This document shows, piece by piece, positions 1 to 8,306 of a stretch of DNA of 50,932 nt. The translations under genes and the position numbers were made by a program. Below the pieces are notes generated by a model. That model was not told the origin of the DNA. It did not search any database and was given only the letters and a program-made list of their open reading frames with translations. This DNA is from an uncultured Solobacterium sp. (GTDB lineage Bacteria > Bacillota_I > Bacilli_A > Erysipelotrichales > Erysipelotrichaceae), in the NCBI GenBank assembly GCA_900546285.1, contig URCJ01000007.1, positions 1 to 50,932 of the forward strand. Reading direction: 5' to 3'. How positions within the stretch are numbered: the first letter of the stretch is position 1; every line of letters starts with the position of its first letter.

Positions 1-564
1 TTCGACAAGTTTTATATATTCAAAGTCATTCATTTTAGTATCTCTAATTATTCTCCATGGAAGTCTAAATCCTAATGAATAACAATATAATGAATTATAT
101 ATCTTAGAAACATTACTATTAAAAAATTCTATTAATTTATTGTAAAACCCATTTGTATTCAACAAGACAATTGGCTTTTTGTTGTACCCTAATTGTTTTT
201 GCACTATCATCTCAGAAATTTCTTCTAAAGTTCCAAAACCTCCGGCAAGCGCTACAACAGCATCTGATAATTCATCCATCTTGGCTTTTCTTTCCCTCAT
301 ACCGCTTGTTTTATGAAATTCTACGCAATCAGAAGGATTTGCGACACCCAAGTCACAAAACTTTTGTGGCATAACACCAATTAACTTGCCACCATTATCC
401 TTAACAGAAGAAGCGCAAGCATACATAACTCCAAGTCTTCCGCCGCCATATACAACATTAATACCTTTAGCACCAAGCATTGCACCTAATTCAGCTGCAT
501 CCTTGTAATAAATTTGGTTTAACTTATTTGAAGACGAAGCAAATACGCAAACATTCTTAATCAT
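1..564 (-). CDS. LOG-family (TIGR00730-type) nucleotide 5'-monophosphate phosphoribohydrolase, 3' end cut by window edge
   Basis: The minus-strand frame is open from the ATG at 564 to the window edge (188 codons, no stop). The protein starts MIKNVCVFASSSNK, has a GGGRLGVMYA nucleotide-binding loop, an MRERKAKM segment and an AGGFGTLEEI motif. These match the LOG/YgdH family, whose signature is MRxxK followed by PGGxGTxxE (here A replaces the first P). LOG proteins cleave the N-glycosidic bond of nucleoside 5'-monophosphates and are cytosolic. The family is usually 180-195 residues, so only a few residues should be missing. A GGCGGGAG sequence lies about 8 bases before the ATG. The bacterial substrate cannot be told from sequence. 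Confidence 0.85.
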   Translation of the reverse strand, partial: MIKNVCVFASSSNKLNQIYYKDAAELGAMLGAKGINVVYGGGRLGVMYACASSVKDNGGKLIGVMPQKFCDLGVANPSDCVEFHKTSGMRERKAKMDELSDAVVALAGGFGTLEEISEMIVQKQLGYNKKPIVLLNTNGFYNKLIEFFNSNVSKIYNSLYCYSLGFRLPWRIIRDTKMNDFEYIKLVE

Positions 565-619
565 TAATCAAAACTCCCGCCTTGTAAATAATACGAAGAA
601 CAGCAAAGTCCGGTACCAT
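557..619 (-). other. 20-codon reading frame overlapping the LOG start, possibly the tail of a lost gene
   Basis: On the minus strand an ATG at 619 opens a 20-residue frame (MVPDFAVLRIIYKAGVLIND) that stops in TAA at 559-557, overlapping the LOG start by 8 bases. The frame is open for five codons upstream of the ATG before a TAA. Composition looks coding-like and the stop/start overlap resembles an operon junction, so it may be the 3' remnant of a degraded gene or a short leader peptide. No ribosome site is seen. I do not recognise it. Confidence 0.2.
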
Positions 620-647
620 TTTTTGAGCAATCTTGTTTTAACTTATG

Positions 648-675
648 AAAAAAGAGTGATTTTTTATAATCACCC
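648..675 (-). terminator. Rho-independent terminator of the TraB-family gene
   Basis: Read on the minus strand, GGGTGAT (675-669) pairs with ATCACTC (660-654) around an 8-base loop, with one G-T pair, followed by six T (653-648). It starts immediately after the stop codon at 676-678. Confidence 0.8.
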
Positions 676-1839
676 TTAAATATTCTTTAAAAAAGTTGTA
701 AAAATGTCTAATCCAGAGATAAATGTGCCAATACTTGAGAAAACATTGGCGAACACGACAATCAATAAGATTCTTGTAACCCTATTTTTCCAGAAACCTT
801 TTAATGTATTTGTATCTTCACCTAGATTCTCAAAGTCTTTGACCTTTGGCTTTCTAATCATAGCTTCCACTATTCCCGCAAACCAACCAGCTGCTAATAA
901 TGGGTTAAGTGATGTGATAGGGGCCATCACAAAGGCTGTAAGGATACTAAGTGGATGGCCGAATGCCAATAGGGTACCGATAGCACTTAAAGTACCATTC
1001 CAAAGAATCCAAGATTTAATTTGACTTAAACCAGCATCCCTGTTTGACCATAGAGTATAAATAATGATTGAAATAATAGCTATTGGAATTAACCATTTAA
1101 TTACTGTTCCAATACCTTTTTTCTTTTTAACGACATTTAATTCATTAATATCGATATCCTTATCTAAGTTTCTTTCAATACCACCTGCATGAGCCGCACC
1201 AATGATCGCAACTATTTTTTTACCTGGGGCATTCTTAATCTTTGAGGATAAATAAGCATCTCTTTCATCCACTAATATTTTCTTAACATTAGGAAATTCT
1301 TTGCCAACCTCGTTTAAGGCTGCCTCTAGGGCATCAGCTTCTTTTAAAGCTTGTAAATCTTCTTCGGAAATCTCTTCATCATCAAAGATAGAACCAATAA
1401 TACTTACAAGTAACTTAGATTTTTCATATAAGCCTAAACTATTCCAAATACGAGAGAAGGTAGTCTTAATAGGTCTATCAGCTAAAACAAGTGGTACATT
1501 TAATTCTTTTGCCTGTTTAATGCCTTCTAACATCTCGCCACCTGAATTAGAGTCCATATTGATGGCCATTCTTCTTTGGAAAGAAGCAAGAATTAAGTTT
1601 ACTAATAAGAAGCCTACTTTCTTTTCTTTGATAACCTTAACAATATCTGTATCACTCCATTTTTCAGGATCACTAATTTTCTTATATCGATCTTCATCGA
1701 GTTCGATACAAATCGCATCAGGCTTAACTTCACCAATACATTCTTTAACATCATTTATGCTGTTTTTAGAAACATGAGCAGTTTTTACAAGATAAATCTC
1801 TTTATCTTTATAATTTAATTTCACAATATTTTCATTCAT
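676..1839 (-). CDS. TraB/PrgY-family membrane protein
   Basis: 387 residues. The N-terminal half (about 1-235) has TraB-family features: LVKTAHVSK near residue 20, CIELDEDRY near 47, and a GAAHAGGIERNL segment near 213. Three or four hydrophobic segments follow (about 248-265, 285-305, 310-330, 360-380), the usual TraB/PrgY layout. Enterococcal PrgY limits self-sensing of peptide pheromone; the general bacterial role is unsettled, and a metalloprotease-like activity has been proposed from the conserved His and Glu residues. No Shine-Dalgarno sequence precedes the ATG. TAGAAT lies exactly 6 bases upstream on the minus strand, so the mRNA may be leaderless. It is divergent from cdaA and ends in its own terminator. 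Confidence 0.8.
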   Translation of the reverse strand: MNENIVKLNYKDKEIYLVKTAHVSKNSINDVKECIGEVKPDAICIELDEDRYKKISDPEKWSDTDIVKVIKEKKVGFLLVNLILASFQRRMAINMDSNSGGEMLEGIKQAKELNVPLVLADRPIKTTFSRIWNSLGLYEKSKLLVSIIGSIFDDEEISEEDLQALKEADALEAALNEVGKEFPNVKKILVDERDAYLSSKIKNAPGKKIVAIIGAAHAGGIERNLDKDIDINELNVVKKKKGIGTVIKWLIPIAIISIIIYTLWSNRDAGLSQIKSWILWNGTLSAIGTLLAFGHPLSILTAFVMAPITSLNPLLAAGWFAGIVEAMIRKPKVKDFENLGEDTNTLKGFWKNRVTRILLIVVFANVFSSIGTFISGLDIFTTFLKNI

Positions 1840-1867
1840 GACTATATTCTATCGCATTATCCAAATA

Positions 1868-1876
1868 TGCTATAAT
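1868..1876 (+). promoter_or_regulatory. Extended -10 promoter of the cdaA operon
   Basis: TGCTATAAT is a perfect extended -10 (TGnTATAAT). No good -35 lies 17 bases upstream, which extended -10 promoters tolerate. The expected start near 1883 would give a leader of about 18 bases containing AAGGAGGG at 1890-1897. Confidence 0.65.
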
Positions 1877-1900
1877 GAATTGACTTATAAAGGAGGGTTT

Positions 1901-2896
1901 ATGCCAGATTATAATATAAATCTAACAATACAAAATATATGGCACGTGTTTAGAATAGTGCTTGATATCGGCATTATGTGGTTCATTCTATACTACGCCA
2001 TTCTATTTGTAAGAAATAATAATCGTACAATACAAATCTTTAAAGGAATCATCTTTATTTTAATATTTAACGGAATTGCAAGATTACTTGGTCTTACTAC
2101 ATTAGAATATTTTTCTAACACACTAATTAGTTGGGGCTTTTTAGCTGTAATAATTATTTTCCAACCAGAAATTAGAGGAGCTTTGGAGAAAATTGGTAAG
2201 ACTAATGCGTTTTCAAAGATCACAACTTTGTTGGCTAATGAAAAAGAAGATCTTGTTAATCAAATTTACGATGCAGCCATTGTCTTATCACATGAAAGAA
2301 TTGGTGCTCTTATTTCCATTGAACAATCAAATAGTTTGCAGGATTATGTAAAAACTGGTATCGCAGTAAACGCAACTGTTTCTAAAGAATTATTATGTTC
2401 TATCTTCATGACTACAACTCCTTTACATGATGGTGCTGTAATTATTCAAGGTGATAAGATTGCCTGTGCAAGTGCTTATTTCCCGCCAACTAGTATTAAC
2501 TTATCTAGTAGATATGGTGCAAGACATAGAGCTGGTCTTGGAATTTCTGAAGTGAGTGATGCGCTTACTATTGTTGTATCAGAAGAGACAAGTGCTATTT
2601 CTATCGCGGAAAATGGACGTATCTTTACTGTTAATGAGAAACAACTAAAAGAATATTTGAGAAAAGTTATTTGTAATGATGAAATCGAAATCGGTGATAC
2701 TTCAACTTCTAGAAGAAAATTAAAGATTGAAGATGATCCTGAATTTATCATTAAAAACGAAGAAGGCGGTATGAAAGTTCCTTTTAATAACCGCTTTAAA
2801 GTGAATAAAAAGGCTAAACAACAAGCGACTGATTTTAAAGTTGAATCGGTTGATGTAAAAGAAAGTGAGGATAAGGTAGATGGCAAACAAGATTAA
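1901..2896 (+). CDS. cdaA: Diadenylate cyclase CdaA (DisA_N domain)
   Basis: CdaA makes c-di-AMP from two ATP at the membrane. I chose the ATG at 1901 because AAGGAGGG sits just before it; the longer frame from 1838 starts upstream of the promoter. The 331-residue protein has three N-terminal membrane segments (about 12-95) and a DisA_N domain with the LHDGAVI (DGA near 177) and RHRAG (near 208) motifs of the active site. It is longer than the usual 270 residues because of a charged C-terminal tail after about 275. It overlaps cdaR by 17 bases in the conserved cdaA-cdaR-glmM order. c-di-AMP sets potassium, osmolyte and cell-wall homeostasis. Confidence 0.95.
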   Translation: MPDYNINLTIQNIWHVFRIVLDIGIMWFILYYAILFVRNNNRTIQIFKGIIFILIFNGIARLLGLTTLEYFSNTLISWGFLAVIIIFQPEIRGALEKIGKTNAFSKITTLLANEKEDLVNQIYDAAIVLSHERIGALISIEQSNSLQDYVKTGIAVNATVSKELLCSIFMTTTPLHDGAVIIQGDKIACASAYFPPTSINLSSRYGARHRAGLGISEVSDALTIVVSEETSAISIAENGRIFTVNEKQLKEYLRKVICNDEIEIGDTSTSRRKLKIEDDPEFIIKNEEGGMKVPFNNRFKVNKKAKQQATDFKVESVDVKESEDKVDGKQD

Positions 2897-4232
2897 AAAT
2901 CCTCAAGATAAATTAAACGAGGCAAAGAAGATTGCGCGTAAGAACGCTAATAACGGCGCTCTTGAATCATTTGAAGAAACTATTATTAGATTCTTTAGAT
3001 GGACTTCTTCGTTTGTAGATAAGTTATTCTTTACTAAGACCTATGCGATTATCTTTGCGTTTTTGTTGTCATGTCTTGCATATTTTATTGTGAACTTCAA
3101 TGACACAAGTTTTACGACAGCCTTATCAAGTTCGAAGACACTTACAAATGTTAATGTGATTTCTAGATATAATTCTGAATCATTTGAAGTAGGTGGTTTA
3201 CCTGAAACTTGTGATGTTACGATTACTGGTGATGCAGCTAATGTTAATAACGCAGCTACTAAAACAGGCAGTTGTGTCTTGAATTTAGAAGGTTATACTG
3301 AAGGAACTTATACAGTAGAACTTACTACTACTGGCTATGGTGATAGCGTTAATACTATTGTTAAGCCAAGCCAAGTTACTGTTACTTTAAAGCCTAAGAC
3401 TACAGCTCAATTTGACTTATCTTATGACTTTATTAATCAGAACCAATTAGATGCTAAATATATTTTGGGTACACCTTCATTTGCCTCAGGCAACAGCAAG
3501 GTTAATATCCGTGCCAGCCAAGATACACTTAATACGATTGCACTTGTTAAGGCTTTGATTAATGTGGCTGGACAAACTAACGACTTTGAAGTAGAAGCAC
3601 CACTTGTTGCATATGATGCAAATGGTAAGGTTGTTAATGCGGAAATTGTTCCAAATACTGTTACTGTTAAAGTTGGTATTTCATCACCTTCTAAGACAGT
3701 ACCAATTAAATTGAATGTTACTGGTAATGCACCACAAGGATTCTCACTAGAATCAGTTTCTATGAATCATCAAACTACTGAAATTTATGCATCTGAAAGT
3801 ATTCTCGATACAATTAATGAAGTTACGGTTGATTTAGACTTGTCTACAGTAACTTCGGATACAGAAATTATTCAACCGGTTGTTTTACCAAATGGGGTTA
3901 AGGCAAGTTCGGTTTCAACCGTTACTTTAAAGGCTACTTTGGGTGCAACAAGTGAAAAAGTGATTGAGAATGTAACTTTAAACTCAATCAACAATAATAA
4001 TGGTTATGGTGTAAGCTACGCAGACACCTTGAAAGTTTCATTAATTATTAAAGGAACTCAAAGTAATATTGATAAAGTTAGTGCTTCTGATTTCTTTGTC
4101 TATGTAGATTTTAAAGATTTAGAACCAGGAACATATGATTTACCAATTTCAGTAAATATAAATACAGATGCTTATGTATCTGCTGAAGTAAATCCAAAGA
4201 ATTTAAATATTACATTAGTATCACAGGAGTAA
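2880..4232 (+). CDS. cdaR: YbbR-domain regulator of CdaA
   Basis: 450 residues: a basic cytosolic start, one membrane segment (about 54-72), then a large extracellular beta-rich region with repeats of about 85 residues carrying the VTVTLKP / VTVKVGI / VTLKATL strand endings of YbbR domains. The family binds and modulates CdaA through the membrane. The start codon overlaps the end of cdaA, with GTGAGG upstream, which suggests coupled translation. glmM follows after 4 bases. Confidence 0.9.
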   Translation: MANKIKNPQDKLNEAKKIARKNANNGALESFEETIIRFFRWTSSFVDKLFFTKTYAIIFAFLLSCLAYFIVNFNDTSFTTALSSSKTLTNVNVISRYNSESFEVGGLPETCDVTITGDAANVNNAATKTGSCVLNLEGYTEGTYTVELTTTGYGDSVNTIVKPSQVTVTLKPKTTAQFDLSYDFINQNQLDAKYILGTPSFASGNSKVNIRASQDTLNTIALVKALINVAGQTNDFEVEAPLVAYDANGKVVNAEIVPNTVTVKVGISSPSKTVPIKLNVTGNAPQGFSLESVSMNHQTTEIYASESILDTINEVTVDLDLSTVTSDTEIIQPVVLPNGVKASSVSTVTLKATLGATSEKVIENVTLNSINNNNGYGVSYADTLKVSLIIKGTQSNIDKVSASDFFVYVDFKDLEPGTYDLPISVNINTDAYVSAEVNPKNLNITLVSQE

Positions 4233-4236
4233 AATT

Positions 4237-5577
4237 ATGGGTAAATATTTTGGAACAGATGGTATTAGGGGAGATGCTAATACTACATTATCTTTAGAAA
4301 CAGCTTTGAAAATTGGACGTTATGTTGGCAACTATTATAAGAAAAACGGTCAAGGAAAGGTTGTTGTTGGTAAGGATACGCGTTTATCAAGTTCGATGTT
4401 TGAAAATGCTCTAGCTGCAGCTATATCAAGTTGTGGCTCAGACGTTTATCTTCTAGGCTATTGTTCAACACCTTGTTTGGCATATGTGGCTGAAAAAGAA
4501 AAGTTTGATGCAGGTATTATGATTTCAGCATCACACAATCCGTTTAGTGACAATGGCATTAAACTTTTTGGCAACAATGGAGTTAAATTAGCTGAAGAAG
4601 TTTTATTATTAATCGAAGATTACATTGATAATCCTGTAGGTATCGAATATGCAACTAAGGATCAAATTGGCCATATTTATGAATATTCAAGGGGTATTGA
4701 AGAATATAAAGAACATATTAATGACTTATACCCACTTGATTTGAGCGGCTATAAGTTGATAGTTGATCTAGCAAACGGTTCTAATTGCGTAACCGCTAAG
4801 GATGTTCTTAACAAGACCAAGGCTGAAGTAACTTATATCAATGATGATTTCAATGGTATAAATATCAACAATAAGTGTGGTAGTACTCACTTACAAATGT
4901 TACAAGAAAAAGTAAAAGAAGGCGATTATGATCTTGGCTTTGCGTTTGATGGCGATGCCGATAGAGTGCTTTTTGTTGATCATAAAGGTGATGTAATAGA
5001 TGGTGATAAGATTATGTATATGTTGTCTAAATACCTTAAGGAACATAATCTATTAACTAATAACACTTTAGTTACTACTGTTATGTCTAATATGGGTTTA
5101 TTCAAGGCTTTAGAAAAGATTGATATTAACACTAATATTACACCAGTTGGTGATAAGTATGTATTGGAGTCAATGTTAAATAATGACTTCGTGATTGGTG
5201 GCGAACAATCAGGTCATATCATTTATAAAAATGATGCAAATTATGGTGATGGTCTAAGAAATGCCTTGTTTGTACTAAAAGTACTTCAAGAGAAGAATAT
5301 GAATATCGATGAGGCTACAAGTGAACTTAGAGTTTATCCACAATTATTGGTTAATCAAAGAGTTGTTGATAAGACGATTGTCTTAAATGATGAAACAATT
5401 AATTCTAAGATTAAGGAAATTAGTGATGAACTAGGTGATAACGGTAGAATTTTGGTTAGACCTAGTGGTACTGAACCTTTGATTAGGGTAATGGTTGAGG
5501 CTGAAACTGATGAATTATGTCATAAAGATGTTTATGAGGTAATTGATTTAATTAAGGAAAAGGGTTATTGTGCTTAA
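4237..5577 (+). CDS. glmM: Phosphoglucosamine mutase
   Basis: Converts glucosamine 6-phosphate to glucosamine 1-phosphate for UDP-GlcNAc and peptidoglycan synthesis. The 446 residues match the family length. Visible motifs are the start GKYFGTDGIRG, the phosphoserine loop ISASHNPFSDNGIK (Ser99), the metal-binding DGDADR (238-243) and the phosphate-binding PSGTEP (409-414). AGGAG lies ahead of the ATG. In other Firmicutes GlmM binds CdaA and lowers c-di-AMP synthesis, which fits its position as third gene of the operon. Confidence 0.97.
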   Translation: MGKYFGTDGIRGDANTTLSLETALKIGRYVGNYYKKNGQGKVVVGKDTRLSSSMFENALAAAISSCGSDVYLLGYCSTPCLAYVAEKEKFDAGIMISASHNPFSDNGIKLFGNNGVKLAEEVLLLIEDYIDNPVGIEYATKDQIGHIYEYSRGIEEYKEHINDLYPLDLSGYKLIVDLANGSNCVTAKDVLNKTKAEVTYINDDFNGININNKCGSTHLQMLQEKVKEGDYDLGFAFDGDADRVLFVDHKGDVIDGDKIMYMLSKYLKEHNLLTNNTLVTTVMSNMGLFKALEKIDINTNITPVGDKYVLESMLNNDFVIGGEQSGHIIYKNDANYGDGLRNALFVLKVLQEKNMNIDEATSELRVYPQLLVNQRVVDKTIVLNDETINSKIKEISDELGDNGRILVRPSGTEPLIRVMVEAETDELCHKDVYEVIDLIKEKGYCA

Positions 5578-6234
5578 ATGAAAAAAATTATCAATGTCGT
5601 TGAGGATGAAAAAGATCTTAACGAACTAGTAAAGAGATATCTTGAAAAAGAGGGGTATATAGTAAATTCATACCTTACTTTTGATGAGGCTTATGCTCAC
5701 TTAGATGATGAAGTTGACTTATGGGTTTTGGATATCATGCTAGATGATAAGAGCGGTTTTGACTTAATTGAGGAAATTAAGTCACGTGACCAAAATAAAC
5801 CTGTTATTTTCATGTCTGCTCGTGATAAAGAATTTGACCGTATTATAGGACTAGAAAAAGGCAGTGATGACTATATCACTAAGCCTTTCTCTCCTAAGGA
5901 AATGGTATTAAGAGTAAATAACATTATCAAAAGAGTATATAAGGAAGATGCTAGAATCAATGTTGATGGTTATCTTATTGATGAAGGCAAACGCATTGTT
6001 TATGATGACAACAATAATGTTATCGATTTAACTACTAAAGAATTTGATCTTTTGATGTTGTTTGTTAAGAATAGAGGAACGGCTTTTTTAAGAGAACAAA
6101 TCCTTGAAAAAGTATGGGATGATAACTATTTCGGTAGTGATCGTGTTGTTGACGATACGCTTAGAAGACTTAGAAAAAAGATGCCAAATATTAATATCCA
6201 AACCATTTATGGTTTTGGTTATCGTTTAAGTTAG
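5578..6234 (+). CDS. OmpR/PhoB-type response regulator
   Basis: 218 residues. The receiver domain has acidic residues near 10-11, the phosphoacceptor Asp52 in VLDIMLDD and Lys102 in YITKPFSP. The winged-helix output domain (about 125-218) ends in VVDDTLRRLRKK and IYGFGYRL. Its ATG directly follows the glmM stop (TAAATG), so it is probably translated by coupling; no separate ribosome site is obvious. The partner kinase starts 2 bases after its stop. The stimulus is unknown, but linkage to glmM and cell-wall genes suggests envelope stress. Confidence 0.92.
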   Translation: MKKIINVVEDEKDLNELVKRYLEKEGYIVNSYLTFDEAYAHLDDEVDLWVLDIMLDDKSGFDLIEEIKSRDQNKPVIFMSARDKEFDRIIGLEKGSDDYITKPFSPKEMVLRVNNIIKRVYKEDARINVDGYLIDEGKRIVYDDNNNVIDLTTKEFDLLMLFVKNRGTAFLREQILEKVWDDNYFGSDRVVDDTLRRLRKKMPNINIQTIYGFGYRLS

Positions 6235-6235
6235 T

Positions 6236-7546
6236 ATGAAAAGATTAAAAATCTGGATAAATGGCTTTAATTTAATACAACAATATTTTGTTGTGTCTTT
6301 TTTAGCCATTTTTGTTTTTATGTTATTTATATTTCAATATTTGAATTTCAATATTGATACTTTCACTAATGAACAAATGTTCAGTTATCTACATAAATCT
6401 CAAAATTCTTTCTTGGATGCTTCTACAGTTGATTTTGATTATATTGATAATAATTGTACTCATTATATTTATAAGTTTGGAAGTGAAGTTGATAATGAAA
6501 TCGTTCATGAAATTCTTTCAAATGAAAAGGATGGAATTATCAGTTCTAAAGATAATATCTTAGAGGTAGGTGATCAACGTTTTGTTTATAGTATTAGAAA
6601 TATTGGTGATGCTTATTTAATATCAATAATTAAAGATGATTATCGCAGAGAATTTAAAAGTTCATTAATATCAGGTATTTCTAATTCATCTATCGTTATT
6701 ATTGTCATTGTCTTTATGATTTTAATGATGTGGGTTTATTCTTTAATTCATCCCTTAAATCAAATTAGAAACTATATAAAAAAAGTTAAAGATGGTGAAA
6801 AGGCCACGCTTGTTATTAAAAGAAATGATGAAATAGGTGAAGTGGCTGAGGCTATTGTAGATATGACAGATGAATTATCAGCACAAGAGAGAATCAGAGA
6901 AGAGATGATTCAAAACATATCTCATGATTTAAAAACACCTATCGCAACTATTAAGTCTTATAGTGAAAGCATTAAAGATGGCATTTATCCTTATGATACT
7001 CTAGAGAAGAGCGTTGATGTTATTATTGAGCATGCTGACCGTTTGGAAAAGAAAGTATATTCTTTGATTACTTATAATAAAATTGGTTATCTTCAAGATA
7101 ATGATGAAGATGCCAAGGCTGATATGCGTGATGTGATTGAAAAGGCTATTCTTTCATGCAAAGTATTAAGAAATGATGTTTCGATTGATACTAGTGATGT
7201 TATGAATGATATTTATTTCCATGGTGAAGAAGAGGCCTGGAGAACAGCTGTTGAAAACCTTTTGGATAATGCCCTAAGGTATGCCAAAAGCGAGATAAGA
7301 TTTACTTTAAGTCCAGATTTATTTGAAATATTTGATGATGGCCCTTTAATGAGCAAGGATCGTTTGGATAAATTATTTAAACCTTATGAAAAAGGTAATA
7401 AGGGTAACTTTGGCTTAGGCTTGTCAATAGTTAAAAGGGTATGTGATACTTTTGGTTATTGTGTTGTAGGTGAAAATAAAAATGATGGCGTAGTTTTTAG
7501 AATCTATTGTAATAACACTAAGGCTAAAGGGAAAAAGAAAGTATAA
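6236..7546 (+). CDS. Membrane sensor histidine kinase
   Basis: 436 residues. Two membrane segments (about 17-37 and 150-170) enclose a roughly 110-residue extracellular sensor domain. A HAMP-like linker follows (172-222), then a HisKA domain with His230 in NISHDLKTP and a HATPase domain with the N box NLLDNALRYA (341-350), a DDGP G1 motif and GLGLSIVKR (393-401). It pairs with the preceding regulator. It starts within 2 bases of that stop without a clear ribosome site. The sensor domain matches nothing I recognise. Confidence 0.92.
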   Translation: MKRLKIWINGFNLIQQYFVVSFLAIFVFMLFIFQYLNFNIDTFTNEQMFSYLHKSQNSFLDASTVDFDYIDNNCTHYIYKFGSEVDNEIVHEILSNEKDGIISSKDNILEVGDQRFVYSIRNIGDAYLISIIKDDYRREFKSSLISGISNSSIVIIVIVFMILMMWVYSLIHPLNQIRNYIKKVKDGEKATLVIKRNDEIGEVAEAIVDMTDELSAQERIREEMIQNISHDLKTPIATIKSYSESIKDGIYPYDTLEKSVDVIIEHADRLEKKVYSLITYNKIGYLQDNDEDAKADMRDVIEKAILSCKVLRNDVSIDTSDVMNDIYFHGEEEAWRTAVENLLDNALRYAKSEIRFTLSPDLFEIFDDGPLMSKDRLDKLFKPYEKGNKGNFGLGLSIVKRVCDTFGYCVVGENKNDGVVFRIYCNNTKAKGKKKV

Positions 7547-7553
7547 TTGACTT

Positions 7554-8306
7554 ATGAGTTTTGTAAGAATTGATGATATTGATATTTATTATGAATTAAA
7601 TGGTGACAAGGGTAAGGATGTAATTCTTTTACATGGTTGGGGACAGAATACAATTATGATGGATTTTATTGCTCAATCATTAAAGGAACACTTTAAAGTC
7701 TATAATATTGATTTACCAGGTTTTGGAAGGAGTGAGGAACCGAAAACTGCCTATTCTATCGAAGATTATGTTGAAATGTTAAGACAATTTGTAGAACTAA
7801 ATCAAATCGAAAATCCAATTTTAATTGGTCATTCTTTTGGTTGTCGCATTTCTTTGTTGTATGCCTATAAGTATCCTGTTAATAAGATGGTGCTAACAGG
7901 TGCAGCTGGTGTTATGGCGAAACATGATCTCGAATGGTACTTAAGAGTTTATAGCTATAAAGCTGGCAAGATTTTATTGAAACCGTTTAAGGGTTTAAGT
8001 GCTAAACTTAGACAAAATGCCGGTAGCAGCGATTATAAAAATGCTAGTGAAATCATGAAACAAATACTTGTTAAGACTGTTAACTTTGATATTAGCCCTT
8101 ATTTAAAGGATATTAAACCAGAAACATTGCTGGTTTTTGGTGAGAATGATGAGGCTACGCCGCTTTGGATGGGCAAGAAGATGGAAAAGGAAATGCCTGA
8201 CGCGACTTTGGTTGTCTTTGAAGGTGATGATCATTTCGCTTATTTCCACCAACCAGATCGTTTTTGTAGAGTATTGGATGCGTTTTTAAGGAGAGACTAT
8301 GAATAA
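7554..8306 (+). CDS. Alpha/beta-hydrolase fold protein
   Basis: 250 residues with the full serine-hydrolase triad: nucleophile Ser94 in GHSFG, Asp199 in FGENDEATP and His227 in GDDHFAYFHQP. HGWGQN near 27 is the oxyanion-hole region. It looks like a small esterase or lipase of the MhpC type; the substrate is unknown. No Shine-Dalgarno sequence precedes the ATG, but TATAAT (7542-7547) lies exactly 6 bases before it, inside the end of the kinase gene, so an internal promoter giving a leaderless mRNA is plausible. It overlaps the next gene by 8 bases. Confidence 0.8.
   Translation: MSFVRIDDIDIYYELNGDKGKDVILLHGWGQNTIMMDFIAQSLKEHFKVYNIDLPGFGRSEEPKTAYSIEDYVEMLRQFVELNQIENPILIGHSFGCRISLLYAYKYPVNKMVLTGAAGVMAKHDLEWYLRVYSYKAGKILLKPFKGLSAKLRQNAGSSDYKNASEIMKQILVKTVNFDISPYLKDIKPETLLVFGENDEATPLWMGKKMEKEMPDATLVVFEGDDHFAYFHQPDRFCRVLDAFLRRDYE

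Noticed and set aside
153..374. 73-codon plus-strand frame near the window start
   Set aside because: It lies antisense to the LOG-family gene, which has strong motifs in the other strand.
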